A stretch of DNA of 45,584 nucleotides from NCBI RefSeq assembly GCF_002980595.1, contig NZ_PVLQ01000036.1:1-45584 (forward strand), read 5' to 3'. Within the stretch, counting starts at the first letter, position 1. Every line of letters begins with the position of its first letter. The translations under genes and the position numbers were made by a program. Shown in pieces: positions 19,507-29,309 of the stretch. The stretch comes from Malikia granosa. GTDB taxonomy: Bacteria > Pseudomonadota > Gammaproteobacteria > Burkholderiales > Burkholderiaceae_C. Under the pieces are notes generated by a model. The model saw only the letters and a program-made list of their open reading frames with translations. It had not been told where the DNA came from and searched no databases.

Positions 19507-19764
19507 TCACTTGCGCTCGAGTTCGGCGCCGGTGGCGGGGTCGAAGTAGATCTCGACCTTCTTGCCGGCCTTGTCGAAACCGTAGATCTCGTAGCACTGG
19601 CCCTTGCTGACCTTGAAGGTCTTGATCTGGTAGCCCTGCTTCTCCATCTGGGCCTTGAAATCGGCTTCCTTCATCCACTTCTCTTGCGGCACATTGCAGG
19701 TCGGGCCAGCGAAGGCGGCGGTGCCAGACAGGGCCAGGACGATGGCGGTCAGTTTCAGTTTCAT
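19507..19764 (-). CDS. Small periplasmic PepSY-domain protein
   Basis: An 85-residue exported protein. Residues 1-19 form a signal peptide (MKLKLTAIVLALSGTAAFA) cleaved after AFA. The remaining 66 residues form a single PepSY-like domain, with WMKEADFKAQMEKQGYQI and KAGKKVEIYFDPATG. Two Cys, one just after the cleavage site (GPTCNVPQ) and one in GQCYEIYG, could form a disulfide. Small PepSY proteins beside cytochrome b561 and two-component genes occur in many proteobacteria and may inhibit or tune a partner. AAGGAAA lies before the ATG. It heads the four-gene unit. Confidence 0.88.
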   Translation of the reverse strand: MKLKLTAIVLALSGTAAFAGPTCNVPQEKWMKEADFKAQMEKQGYQIKTFKVSKGQCYEIYGFDKAGKKVEIYFDPATGAELERK

Positions 19765-19824
19765 GGGGTTTCCTTGCAGCGTTTAAGGGAGTGTGTCAGG
19801 TGGAACTCAAGCTCCACGGGAATG

Positions 19825-19857
19825 ATTAGATGGGCCGCACCTTAAGGTGAGATGAAG
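19825..19857 (-). promoter_or_regulatory. PmrA/QseB-like box and -10 for the PepSY-cytochrome-TCS unit
   Basis: Read on the minus strand, CTTCAT (19857-19852), a 5-nt spacer and CTTAAG (19846-19841) form an 11-bp-spaced direct repeat of the CTTAAG type used by PmrA/QseB regulators. CTTAAG also lies within the palindrome CACCTTAAGGTG (19838-19849). TCTAAT at 19830-19825 is a good -10 and would give a leader of about 54 nt to the PepSY ATG. The box fits the OmpR-type regulator of the same unit, hence possible autoregulation. Assigned by eye. Confidence 0.45.
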
Positions 19858-19887
19858 CGCTGCGGCAGGCCGCCGGCGCCGGCCCGC

Positions 19888-19901
19888 TTGACCTGGATCA
19901 A
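19888..19901. promoter_or_regulatory. FNR/Anr-type box upstream of the alcohol dehydrogenase-phaC pair
   Basis: TTGACCTGGATCAA matches the FNR/Anr/Dnr consensus TTGAT-N4-ATCAA with one mismatch. It lies 119 nt upstream of the dehydrogenase ATG at 20020 and about 38 nt from the divergent PmrA-like box. No clear -10 was found at class II spacing; CATTTT near 19943-19948 would suit class I spacing. It suggests oxygen-responsive control of the 20020-22858 pair, and possibly of the divergent unit. Confidence 0.5.
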
Positions 19902-20019
19902 ACGCTGGTGGCGGGCGGCGCCAACAGGCGTGACAAGGTCGCCATTTTGGGTTAAACCTGGGGCCAGAGCCGCAGTCCCTGCGCTCGTCGTGCCCCCCAC
20001 CCAACAAGAGGACAGATCC

Positions 20020-21117
20020 ATGCGCACCATGAAAGCCGCCGTTTTCGTCGAACCCGGCCGTATCGAGCTGGTCGAGAAACGCATTCCCGATGTCGGACCC
20101 AACGATGCGCTGCTGCGCATCACGACCACGACGATCTGCGGCACCGACGTCCACATCCTCAAGGGCGAATACCCGGTCGCCAAGGGCCTGACCATCGGCC
20201 ACGAGCCGGTCGGCGTGATCGAGAAGCTCGGCAGCGCCGTGACCGGCTACAGCGAAGGCCAGCGCGTCATCGCCGGCGCGATCTGTCCCAACTTCAACTC
20301 CTACGCGGCCCAGGACGGCGCCGCCTCGCAGGACGGCAGCTACCTGATCCCGGGCGGCCTGTGCGGCTGCCATGGCTACAAGGCCACCGCTGGCTGGCGC
20401 TTTGGCAACCTGATCGACGGCACCCAGGCCGAATATGTGCTGGTGCCCGACGCCCAGGCCAACCTGGCGCCGATCCCCGACGGCCTGAGCGACGAGCAGG
20501 TGCTGATGTGCCCCGACATCATGTCGACCGGCTTCAAGGGCGCGGAAAACGCCAACATCCGCATCGGCGACACGGTGGTGGTGTTCGCCCAGGGCCCGAT
20601 CGGCCTGTGCGCCACCGCTGGCGCGCGCCTGCTGGGGGCCACCACCATCATCGCGGTCGACGGCAACGACCACCGGCTCGGCATCGCGCAGCAGATGGGC
20701 GCCGACGTCACGCTCAACTTCAGGAACTGCGACGTGGTCGACGAGATCATGAAGCTGACCGGCGGGCGTGGCGCGGATTCCTCGATCGAGGCGCTCGGCA
20801 CCCAGGCCACCTTCGAGTCGGCGCTGCGCGTGCTGAAACCCGGCGGCACGCTGTCGAGCCTGGGCGTGTATTCGGGCGACCTGACGATCCCGCTGTCGGC
20901 CTTCGCCGCCGGCCTGGGCGACCACAAGATCAACACCGCGCTGTGTCCGGGCGGCAAGGAGCGCATGCGCCGCCTGATGAACGTGGTGGCCTCGAACCGG
21001 GTCGACCTGGGCCTGCTGGTCACGCACCAGTATTCGCTCGACGACATCGTCGCCGCCTACGACCTGTTCGCGCACCAGCGCGACGGCGTGCTCAAGGTCG
21101 CGATCAAGCCGAACTGA
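20020..21117 (+). CDS. Zinc-dependent alcohol dehydrogenase, TBADH-like (secondary alcohol type)
   Basis: A medium-chain NAD(P)-dependent alcohol dehydrogenase of 365 residues. The catalytic zinc ligands are Cys in TTICGTDVH, His in IGHEPVG and the Asp in CPDIMSTGFKG. The last follows the Cys-His-Asp pattern of Thermoanaerobacter and Clostridium secondary-alcohol dehydrogenases rather than the Cys-His-Cys of liver ADH, and the four-Cys structural zinc lobe is absent. The Rossmann motif is reduced (AQGPIGLCA). AAGAGGAC at 6-13 nt before the ATG supports the start at 20020; an ATG three codons later is an alternative. The stop is 1 nt from the phaC start, so the two are surely coupled. Substrate unknown; it could supply or use hydroxy/keto compounds near PHA metabolism. 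Confidence 0.9.
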   Translation: MRTMKAAVFVEPGRIELVEKRIPDVGPNDALLRITTTTICGTDVHILKGEYPVAKGLTIGHEPVGVIEKLGSAVTGYSEGQRVIAGAICPNFNSYAAQDGAASQDGSYLIPGGLCGCHGYKATAGWRFGNLIDGTQAEYVLVPDAQANLAPIPDGLSDEQVLMCPDIMSTGFKGAENANIRIGDTVVVFAQGPIGLCATAGARLLGATTIIAVDGNDHRLGIAQQMGADVTLNFRNCDVVDEIMKLTGGRGADSSIEALGTQATFESALRVLKPGGTLSSLGVYSGDLTIPLSAFAAGLGDHKINTALCPGGKERMRRLMNVVASNRVDLGLLVTHQYSLDDIVAAYDLFAHQRDGVLKVAIKPN

Positions 21118-21118
21118 G

Positions 21119-22858
21119 ATGCCGAGTGACTCCGCCCCCCATGACGGCAACACCGCGCTGACGCTGCCCGAGCTGGCCCTGCAGGCGCTGCGCCAGGCCG
21201 CCGACCCCTTCGGCATGCTGACCGCGCCCTGGCGCGCCCAGCTGGCCTGGTGGACCCACCCGCAGGACTGGCTGCGCCAGGCCGACGAGTCCTGGCGCGA
21301 AGCGCTGGCACTCTACGAGCATGGGGTGCAGCGGCTGCTCGGCGTGCAGCCGGACGATCCGGTCGCACCCCACACCGAGGACGAGCGCTTTGCCGACCCG
21401 GTCTGGCTCGAGTCGCCCAGCTTCGACATCCTCAAGGAAGGCTTCCTGAGCCTGGACCACCGGCTGCGCACGCTGAGCCATCAGGCGCCCGGCCTGTGTC
21501 AGCACGAGCAGCAGCAGGCCCATTTCTGGGTCCACAACTGGCTCAACGCGATCGCGCCGAGCAACTTCTTCTGGACCAATCCGCGCGCGATCCAGCGCGC
21601 GCTCGAGACCGGCGGCCAGAGCCTGCAGGCGGGCATGAACCATTGGCTGCGCGACCTCAAGGCCGGCAAGGTGCTGATGGTCGAGCCCGACGCCTTCCAG
21701 GTCGGGCGCGACCTCGGCACCACGCCGGGCCAGGTGGTGTGGCGCAACCGGCTGCTCGAGCTGATCCACTACGCGCCCGCCACCGAGCAGGTGCGCGCGC
21801 AGCCGATCGTGATCTGCACGCCCTGGATCAACAAGTACTACATCCTCGACCTCAACGAGCACAAGAGCCTGGTCAAGTACCTGACCGAGCAGGGCTTCTC
21901 GGTCTTCATCACGAGCTGGAAGAACCCGGGCGCCGAGCTGCAGGACCTGAGCTTCGACGACTACCTGCAAGAGGGGCTGGGCGAGGCGGTGCGGGTGGCG
22001 CGCGAGTTCTGCGGCGTGCCGCAGCTGCATCTGGTCGGCTACTGCATCGGCGGCACGCTGGCGGCGAGCTACATGGCCTGGGCCAACCGGCATTACCCGG
22101 CTGACCAGATGCCGGTGGCGCACTGGACCTTGCTGACCACGCTGACCGACTTTGCCGAGCCGGGCGAGATCGGCGTCTTCATCGACGAGGACAGCCTGCG
22201 CATGATCGACCAGATCATGGCGCGCCAGGGCTATCTCGACGGCGAGGCGATGGCGCTGTCGTTCCGGCTGCTGCGCTCGAACAGCCTGATCTGGCATTAC
22301 TGGGTGCACAGCTACCTGCTCGGCGAGCCGCTGCCGGCCTTCAACGTGCTGTTCTGGAACATGGACACCACCCGCATGCCGCGCCAGATGCATGCCTTCT
22401 ACCTGCGCGAGATGTACCTGCAGAACCGGCTGGTGCAGCGCGATGCGCTCACCATCGCCGGCGAACCAATCGACCTCGACCGCATCACCCAGCCGCTCTA
22501 CGCGGTCAGCGCCGAGGACGACCATATCGCGCCCTGGCGGTCCTGCTACAAGATCCGCGCGGCGGTCAACCTGGCGGCACCGGTGCGCTTCGTGCTGTCG
22601 AGCTCGGGCCACATCATGGGCATCGTCAATCCGCCGGTCGATCCGCCCAAGCGCGCCTACTGGGTCGGCGAGCCCGGACGCAACGACTCCAGCGAGCGCT
22701 GGCTCGAGCAGACGCCCCGGCAGGCAGGCAGCTGGTGGCAGGACTGGACCGCCTGGCTGCACGCGCGCACCGGCGAGCTGGTGCCGGCCTATCCGGCCGC
22801 CAACGCGCAGTTCCCGAGCCTGGGCCCGGCACCGGGGCAGTATGTGCTCGAGAAATAG
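21119..22858 (+). CDS. phaC: Class I polyhydroxyalkanoate synthase (PhaC)
   Basis: Polymerises (R)-3-hydroxyacyl-CoA into PHA on the granule surface. The 579 residues match class I length. Catalytic Cys309 lies in the lipase-like box LVGYCIGGTLA; the Asp is in SAEDDHIAPW and the His in SSSGHIMGIVNPP. The N-terminal PhaC_N domain includes ESPSFDILKEGFLSL. No phaA, phaB or phasin gene is nearby. It is therefore probably an additional or dispersed synthase, paired with an alcohol dehydrogenase and behind an FNR-type box. The ATG at 21119 begins 1 nt after the dehydrogenase stop. Confidence 0.93.
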   Translation: MPSDSAPHDGNTALTLPELALQALRQAADPFGMLTAPWRAQLAWWTHPQDWLRQADESWREALALYEHGVQRLLGVQPDDPVAPHTEDERFADPVWLESPSFDILKEGFLSLDHRLRTLSHQAPGLCQHEQQQAHFWVHNWLNAIAPSNFFWTNPRAIQRALETGGQSLQAGMNHWLRDLKAGKVLMVEPDAFQVGRDLGTTPGQVVWRNRLLELIHYAPATEQVRAQPIVICTPWINKYYILDLNEHKSLVKYLTEQGFSVFITSWKNPGAELQDLSFDDYLQEGLGEAVRVAREFCGVPQLHLVGYCIGGTLAASYMAWANRHYPADQMPVAHWTLLTTLTDFAEPGEIGVFIDEDSLRMIDQIMARQGYLDGEAMALSFRLLRSNSLIWHYWVHSYLLGEPLPAFNVLFWNMDTTRMPRQMHAFYLREMYLQNRLVQRDALTIAGEPIDLDRITQPLYAVSAEDDHIAPWRSCYKIRAAVNLAAPVRFVLSSSGHIMGIVNPPVDPPKRAYWVGEPGRNDSSERWLEQTPRQAGSWWQDWTAWLHARTGELVPAYPAANAQFPSLGPAPGQYVLEK

Positions 22859-22934
22859 CCGGCAGCGCGGCTGCAACGGCAGGAGCAGCTGAAGCGGCGG
22901 ACAGCAGGGCCGCTCGGCCGCTCAGGTCTGGGAA

Positions 22935-23372
22935 TCAGTCGGTCTGGACCGGTGCCGCGCCATTGAGCGCCTGGCTGGCCTTGGCACCGACCGGCAGGCG
23001 GCGGATGCACTTGAAGGTGCCGCTGGCGTGGCAGCACAGCGCGCCCTCGGCGTCCAGCACCCTGGCCTCGACGAAGGCCATCGTCGCGCTGCGGTGCAGC
23101 ACGCGGGCCTTAGCCAGCAGCGGACCGCGCGCGGCCTGCATGAAGCTGGTCTTCATCTCGATCGTGACCGCGCCGAGTTCGGGGTGGCCGCTGCGCGCGG
23201 CATGGGCCATCGCGACATCGAGCAGGGTCATCAACGCGCCGCCATGGACGACGCTGAAGCTGTTCTGGTGCTCGCTGCGGGCATCGAAGCGGATCTCGGC
23301 CTCGTCGTTCTCCCAGCGCAGCAGCTCGAAGCCCAGCAGCTCGACGAAGGGGATGTGAACGGGGAATTCCAT
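22935..23372 (-). CDS. PaaI-family hotdog-fold thioesterase
   Basis: A 145-residue hotdog-fold acyl-CoA thioesterase. The family core appears as NSFSVVHGGALMTLLDVAMAHAA (HGG loop with the following Asp as the likely catalytic residue) and GAVTIEMKTSFMQAARGPL. Such enzymes hydrolyse aryl- or acyl-CoA esters in the cytoplasm; the substrate here cannot be read. It converges on phaC with a 76-nt gap that shows no clear terminator. Its stop lies beyond the livF-H block on the same strand, 100 nt downstream of it, so it may be the distal gene of that transcript relative to its own start region at 23373-23472. Some residues after 125 look non-conserved. Confidence 0.88.
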   Translation of the reverse strand: MEFPVHIPFVELLGFELLRWENDEAEIRFDARSEHQNSFSVVHGGALMTLLDVAMAHAARSGHPELGAVTIEMKTSFMQAARGPLLAKARVLHRSATMAFVEARVLDAEGALCCHASGTFKCIRRLPVGAKASQALNGAAPVQTD

Positions 23373-23472
23373 GTCAGGTTCCAGTGGCTTGATGGGGATG
23401 AAGCGGGCCCCCGAGCATAGCGCAAGCCCGGCGGCGGCCCCTCAAGAGCCCGGCCAGCGTGCGTCCAAGGCC

Positions 23473-24213
23473 TCAGACCTCGAGCCACTCGCGCCGCAGC
23501 CCGGCGTCGGCCAGCAGCTGCGCCGGCGTGCCGTCGAAGACCACCCGGCCCCGCCCCATCACGAGCGCGCGCGGCGAGACAGCCAGCGCGATCGCGAGCT
23601 TTTGCTCGACCAGCAGGATGGCCAGGCCCTCGCGCTGCAGCTGCTGCAAGAAGGCGCCGACCTGCTCGACCAGCTGCGGCGCCAGGCCCTCGGTCGGCTC
23701 GTCGACCAGGATCAATTGCGGCTCGCCGATCAGCGTGCGGCACAGGGTCAGCATCTGCTGCTCGCCGCCCGAGAGCCGGCCGGCCTCGGTCTGGCGCCGC
23801 GCGCCGAGCGCGGGAAACATCGCGTAGAGCTGCTCCAGGCTCCAGCGGCCGAACTTGCCGCGCTGGCGCCCGAGCAGCAGGTTCTGCTCGACGGTCAGGC
23901 GCGGAAAGATCGCGCGGTCCTCGGGCACGTAGCCGATGCCGGAGCGCGCGATCTCGAAGGTGGGCCGGCCCAGTATCGAACGGCCGCGCCAGAGGATCTC
24001 GCCCTGGCAGTCGACCAGGCCCATGATGGCGCGCGCCGTGGTCGAGCGCCCCGAGCCGTTGCGCCCGAGCAGCGCGACGATCTCGCCGGCGCCGACCGTC
24101 AGATCGACCCCATGCAGCACATGGCTCTTGCCGTACCAGGCCTGCAGGCCGCGCACTTGCAGCAGCGGCGCGGTCGCGCCAGATGCGGGATGCGGAATGG
24201 GGTTATCGCTCAT
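23473..24213 (-). CDS. livF: Branched-chain-amino-acid-type ABC transporter ATPase (LivF)
   Basis: An ABC ATPase of 246 residues of the LivF class. Visible are the Q-loop region GYVPEDRAIFPRLTVEQN, signature LSGGEQQML, Walker B LILVDEPTEGLAP and the switch region LVEQ. The Walker A reads GRNGSGRST, with Arg (codon cgc) where the invariant Lys is expected. The same substitution may be a lineage trait of some betaproteobacterial LivF proteins, and Arg could still contact phosphate, but reduced ATPase activity is possible. The start overlaps the livG stop by 4 nt. It is the last gene of livH-livM-livG-livF. Confidence 0.9.
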   Translation of the reverse strand: MSDNPIPHPASGATAPLLQVRGLQAWYGKSHVLHGVDLTVGAGEIVALLGRNGSGRSTTARAIMGLVDCQGEILWRGRSILGRPTFEIARSGIGYVPEDRAIFPRLTVEQNLLLGRQRGKFGRWSLEQLYAMFPALGARRQTEAGRLSGGEQQMLTLCRTLIGEPQLILVDEPTEGLAPQLVEQVGAFLQQLQREGLAILLVEQKLAIALAVSPRALVMGRGRVVFDGTPAQLLADAGLRREWLEV

Positions 24214-24980
24214 GGCTGCTCCAAGGGGGGCAAGGCCCCGAGATAGGCCTGCCGGACCCGGACATCGGCGCGGATCTCGGCCGGCGTGCCGAAGGCGATC
24301 AGCTCGCCCTGCGCCAGCACCGCGATCCGGTCGGCCAGCCCGAACACCACCCCCATGTCATGCTCGACCATCAGCAGCGTCTTGCCGGCGCTCAAGTCGC
24401 GGATCAGCTCGATGCAGCGCTCGGTCTCGCTGCGGCTCATGCCGGCGGTCGGCTCGTCGAGCAGGATGACCTGCGCCCCGCCCGCGACCGTGACACCGAT
24501 CTCGAGCGCGCGCTGCTCGGCATAGCTCAGGTTGGCGGCGGCCAGGTCGCGCCGCGACTCGAGCTGGAGCCGCTCCAGCAGCGCCTCGGCGCGCCGGTTG
24601 AGCTCGCGCAGCCGCGACAGCGGGCGCCAGCAGCTGTAGCCCAGCCCCTGGCTCCAGAACATGGCGCAGCGCAGGTTGTCGAACACGCTCAGGCGCGGGA
24701 ACAGGTGGCTGACCTGGAAGCTGCGCGCCAGGCCCAGGCGGCTGATCTGGTGCGGACGCAGGCCGTCGATGCGCCTCCCCTCGAGCCAGATCCGGCCGGC
24801 ACTGGCGGCCTCGCGCCCGCTGAGCAGGTTGAACAGCGTGGACTTGCCCGCGCCATTGGGGCCGATCAGCGCGACCCGCTCGCCGCGCGCGATCGACAGC
24901 GTCACCTCGCGCAACACCTCGACCCGGCCAAAGCGCTTGGACAGGCCCTCGACGGCGAGCACGGCATCGGTACGACTCAT
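24210..24980 (-). CDS. livG: Branched-chain-amino-acid-type ABC transporter ATPase (LivG)
   Basis: The partner ATPase of LivF, 256 residues. It has a normal Walker A (GPNGAGKSTLF), signature region LSYAEQRALEIG (YAEQ replaces SGGQ, as is usual in LivG), Walker B VILLDEPTAGMS, and the switch His in LMVEHDMGVVFGLADR. The ATG at 24980 overlaps the permease stop by 4 nt, fixing the start; a much longer open frame upstream is antisense-like noise within livM. With LivF's altered Walker A, LivG may carry most of the hydrolysis; this is inference. Confidence 0.93.
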   Translation of the reverse strand: MSRTDAVLAVEGLSKRFGRVEVLREVTLSIARGERVALIGPNGAGKSTLFNLLSGREAASAGRIWLEGRRIDGLRPHQISRLGLARSFQVSHLFPRLSVFDNLRCAMFWSQGLGYSCWRPLSRLRELNRRAEALLERLQLESRRDLAAANLSYAEQRALEIGVTVAGGAQVILLDEPTAGMSRSETERCIELIRDLSAGKTLLMVEHDMGVVFGLADRIAVLAQGELIAFGTPAEIRADVRVRQAYLGALPPLEQP

Positions 24981-26182
24981 TGCGGCCTCCCGGAGCGGCC
25001 CAGCCAGCGGCCCCAGCCCCAGCCGGCCAGCAGCACGGCGGCGGCACCGAGCCAGCTGGCCGGACTGGCGCTGTCGAGCCGCAGGCCGAAATAGCGGAAC
25101 TCGCCACCGATCACGGCCTCGAGCTCGAGGCGGTACAGCAACTCGACCAGGGCGCAGCCGCCCAGCAGGGCCAGCGCCCCGGCGCCCGCCCGCGCCAGCG
25201 CCCCCGGCAGCCAGAGCGCGGGGCTGCGACCCCGGACCAGGGCCCAGCCCTGGGCGATCAGCCCGGCCAGGCCCTGCGGCGCGCGCATGACCATGAACAG
25301 GAACAGCAGACCCAGATAGAGCGGCCAGGCCGGCGTCCACTCCGACAGCAGCGCGCTGCTGACGACCCACAGCACGGCGCCCAGCACGGGCCCGAGGAAA
25401 TAGCCGGCGCCGCCCAGGAAGGTGAACAGCAGCCAGGATGCCGAGCGCTGCGCGCCCAGCACCTCGGCGCTGGCGATCTCGAAATGCAGCGCCGCCAGCC
25501 CGCCCGCGATGCCGGCGAAGAAGCCCGCGCCCAGGAAGGCCAGGAAGCGCACCGCGTGCGGGTCATAGCCGACGAAGGCGGCGCGCTCGGCGTTGTCGCG
25601 CACGGCGTTGAGCATGCGCCCGAGCGGGGTGAAATGGAAGCCGCGCAGCAGCGCCGCACAGACCAGGGCATAGAGCGCGCAGAGGTAATAGACCTCGATC
25701 TGCGGCCCGAAGCTGACGCCCAGCCAGGCCGGCCCCAGCACCCGGTTGGCCGAGATCCCGGCCTCGCCGCCGAACAGCAGCGGGAACATCAGCGCGGCGG
25801 CCGCGACCAGCTCGCCCAGGCCGAGCGTGATCATCGCGAACGGCGTACCCGACTGGCGCGTGCTGGCCCAGCCCAGCGGCAGCGCCAGCACCAGCCCGGC
25901 CAAGCCGCCGAGCAGCGGCACCAGGCTGACCGGCAGCACCAGCCAGCCAGCCGCGAGCGCCCGCAGCGCGTGGATGGCGGCATAGCAGCCGAGACCGGTA
26001 TAGACCGCATGGCCAAAGCTCAACATGCCACCCTGGCCGAACAGCAGGTTGTAGGACAGACAGGCGATCGCCGCGATCGCGCCCTGGGTCAGCAGCGCCA
26101 GCGCGGCATTGCCCGGCCACAGCAGCGGCGCGGCCAGCAGCGCCAGGGCCGCCACGGCCCAGGCCAGTTGTTCCGCGCGCAT
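24977..26182 (-). CDS. livM: Branched-chain-amino-acid-type ABC transporter permease (LivM), extended
   Basis: An inner-membrane permease of 401 residues. The LivM core holds the family stretch NLLFGQGGMLSFGHAVYTGL and the cytoplasmic coupling loop GRMLNAVRDNAERAAFVGYD, with about eight to nine helices up to residue 325. The last 75 residues add two further hydrophobic segments (GALALLGGCALVELLYRL; SWLGAAAVLLAGWGWG), making it longer than the roughly 320-residue core. Its start shares 1 nt with the livH stop (TGATG). Confidence 0.92.
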   Translation of the reverse strand: MRAEQLAWAVAALALLAAPLLWPGNAALALLTQGAIAAIACLSYNLLFGQGGMLSFGHAVYTGLGCYAAIHALRALAAGWLVLPVSLVPLLGGLAGLVLALPLGWASTRQSGTPFAMITLGLGELVAAAALMFPLLFGGEAGISANRVLGPAWLGVSFGPQIEVYYLCALYALVCAALLRGFHFTPLGRMLNAVRDNAERAAFVGYDPHAVRFLAFLGAGFFAGIAGGLAALHFEIASAEVLGAQRSASWLLFTFLGGAGYFLGPVLGAVLWVVSSALLSEWTPAWPLYLGLLFLFMVMRAPQGLAGLIAQGWALVRGRSPALWLPGALARAGAGALALLGGCALVELLYRLELEAVIGGEFRYFGLRLDSASPASWLGAAAVLLAGWGWGRWLGRSGRPQ

Positions 26183-27147
26183 CAGACCGGCCTCCGGCCG
26201 AACAGGCCGCTGGGGCGCAGCAGCAGCACCAGCACCAGCAGCAGATAGGGCAGGACGGGCGCGACCTGGGCCAGGCCGAGCCCCGGCAGCAGCCTGAAGT
26301 CATAGGCCACCGCGAAGGTCTGAATCAGCGCGATCAGCAGCGAGGCCAGGAAGGCGCCGGCCAGCGAACCGAGCCCGCCGACCACGACCACGACGAAGAT
26401 CACCGGCCCGACCGCCGCCGCCATGCCGGGCTCGGTCACGAAGGTGCTGCCGCCGACCACACCGGCCAGGCCGGCCAGCGCCGCACCGGCGCCGAACACC
26501 CCCATGAAGACGCGCGGCAGGTCATGGCCGAGCGCCTCGACCATCTCGGGATGGGTCAGCGCCGCCTGCACCACCAGGCCGATCCGGGTCCGGTGCAGCA
26601 GCCAGCCCAGCGCGAGCAGGATCAGCAGCGCGACCGCGACGATGAAGACCCGGGTCGCCGGAAACGGGTGGCACAGCAGGCCGGGCGCGCGACAGACCGC
26701 CGCGCCGGCCTCGCCCCAGACCAGATGGGCGTCGCGCCCGAGCTCCTGCACCAGCGTGAAGGCCGGCCCCTGCAGCAGGGCGGGCGGCTTGAAGTCCAGC
26801 GGCGCGCGGCCCCAGACCAGCTGCACCAGCTCGAGCAGCACATAGGACAGGCCAAAGGTGACCAGCAGTTCGGCCACATGGCCATGCCGGTGCACCCGGC
26901 GCAGGCAGGCCGACTCGAACCAGGCGCCCAGCAGGCCGACCGCCAGCGGCGCCAGCAGCAGCGCCGGCCAGAAGCCGAGCCGCGCCGACAGCGCCGCGCC
27001 GAAATAGGCCCCGAGCAGGTAGAAGCTCGCATGGGCGAAGTTGAGCACCCCCATCATGCTGAAGATGAGGGTCAGGCCGGAGCTCAGCATGAACAGCAAC
27101 AAGCCGTAGCTGACTCCGTTGAGCAAGGCAATGACAAAGGATTCCAC
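26182..27147 (-). CDS. livH: Branched-chain-amino-acid-type ABC transporter permease (LivH)
   Basis: An inner-membrane permease of 321 residues. It has the LivH opening FVIALLNGVSYGLLLFMLSS, then GLTLIFSMMGVLNFAHASFY and the coupling region ALTHPEMVEALGHDLPRVF. No ATG gives a sensible start, so I use the GTG at 27147 (MESFVIALLNG...), with a weak GGAAT upstream; the open frame continues upstream, so the start is the least certain part. It is the first gene of livH-M-G-F and divergent from selO. No LivK-type binding protein gene is in the window, so the substrate is unknown and the binding protein must be encoded elsewhere. Other amides, urea or aromatic acids are possible substrates. Confidence 0.88.
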   Translation of the reverse strand: MESFVIALLNGVSYGLLLFMLSSGLTLIFSMMGVLNFAHASFYLLGAYFGAALSARLGFWPALLLAPLAVGLLGAWFESACLRRVHRHGHVAELLVTFGLSYVLLELVQLVWGRAPLDFKPPALLQGPAFTLVQELGRDAHLVWGEAGAAVCRAPGLLCHPFPATRVFIVAVALLILLALGWLLHRTRIGLVVQAALTHPEMVEALGHDLPRVFMGVFGAGAALAGLAGVVGGSTFVTEPGMAAAVGPVIFVVVVVGGLGSLAGAFLASLLIALIQTFAVAYDFRLLPGLGLAQVAPVLPYLLLVLVLLLRPSGLFGRRPV

Positions 27148-27243
27148 GGATAGGCATTCCGGGCCGGCCGGTGCCAGCCCCGGCGGGTTTTTACCATGAC
27201 CATCCGGTGCGCAAGGCTTCCCGGGCCGCCCGACAATGCGCCG

Positions 27244-28797
<1,554 letters not shown>

Positions 28798-28893
28798 AGC
28801 GGTGAATTGCTGTCTTCCTGACATCCAGCCCCCGAGCGCCGCCCGGATTCGACGACGCGCTCGATCCTGTCCCAACCCCAGCCTAGACCACCC

Positions 28894-29301
28894 ATGACCT
28901 ATCCCGTCGAGAAATCCGATTCCGAATGGCGCGCCCTGCTCGCCGCCAAGGATGCCGAGCCCATGGCCTATTTCGTCACCCGCCAGGCCGCCACCGAGCG
29001 GCCCCATAGCGGCAAGTACGACCAGGTCTGGGCCGACGGCAGCTACCACTGCATCTGCTGCGGCCAGCAGCTGTTCGAGTCCGAGACCAAGTTCGATGCC
29101 GGCTGCGGCTGGCCCAGCTTCAACGAGTCGCTGGCCGGCGCGATCGAGGAAAAGGTCGATCGCAGCCACGGCATGACCCGGGTCGAGACCGTCTGCAGCG
29201 GCTGCGGCGCCCACCTGGGCCATGTGTTCGAGGACGGCCCGGCGCCAACCGGACTGCGCTACTGCATGAACTCGGCGGCGCTCGACTTCAAGCCACGATA
29301 A
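28894..29301 (+). CDS. msrB: Peptide-methionine (R)-S-oxide reductase (MsrB)
   Basis: Reduces methionine-R-sulfoxide in proteins. The 135-residue product has the two zinc-binding CxxC pairs, CICCGQQLF and [10 protein letters not shown], the substrate-binding GCGWPSFNE and the catalytic Cys in [11 protein letters not shown]. It belongs to the zinc-containing MsrB type. A resolving Cys elsewhere is not evident apart from the zinc-site residues. The 96-nt gap after selO contains a weak hairpin (arms CGAGCGC/GCGCTCG) but no T-tract, so the two may still be co-transcribed. yciB starts 8 nt downstream. Confidence 0.95.
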   Translation: MTYPVEKSDSEWRALLAAKDAEPMAYFVTRQAATERPHSGKYDQVWADGSYHCICCGQQLFESETKFDAGCGWPSFNESLAGAIEEKVDRSHGMTRVETVCSGCGAHLGHVFEDGPAPTGLRYCMNSAALDFKPR

Positions 29302-29309
29302 TCGCTGTC

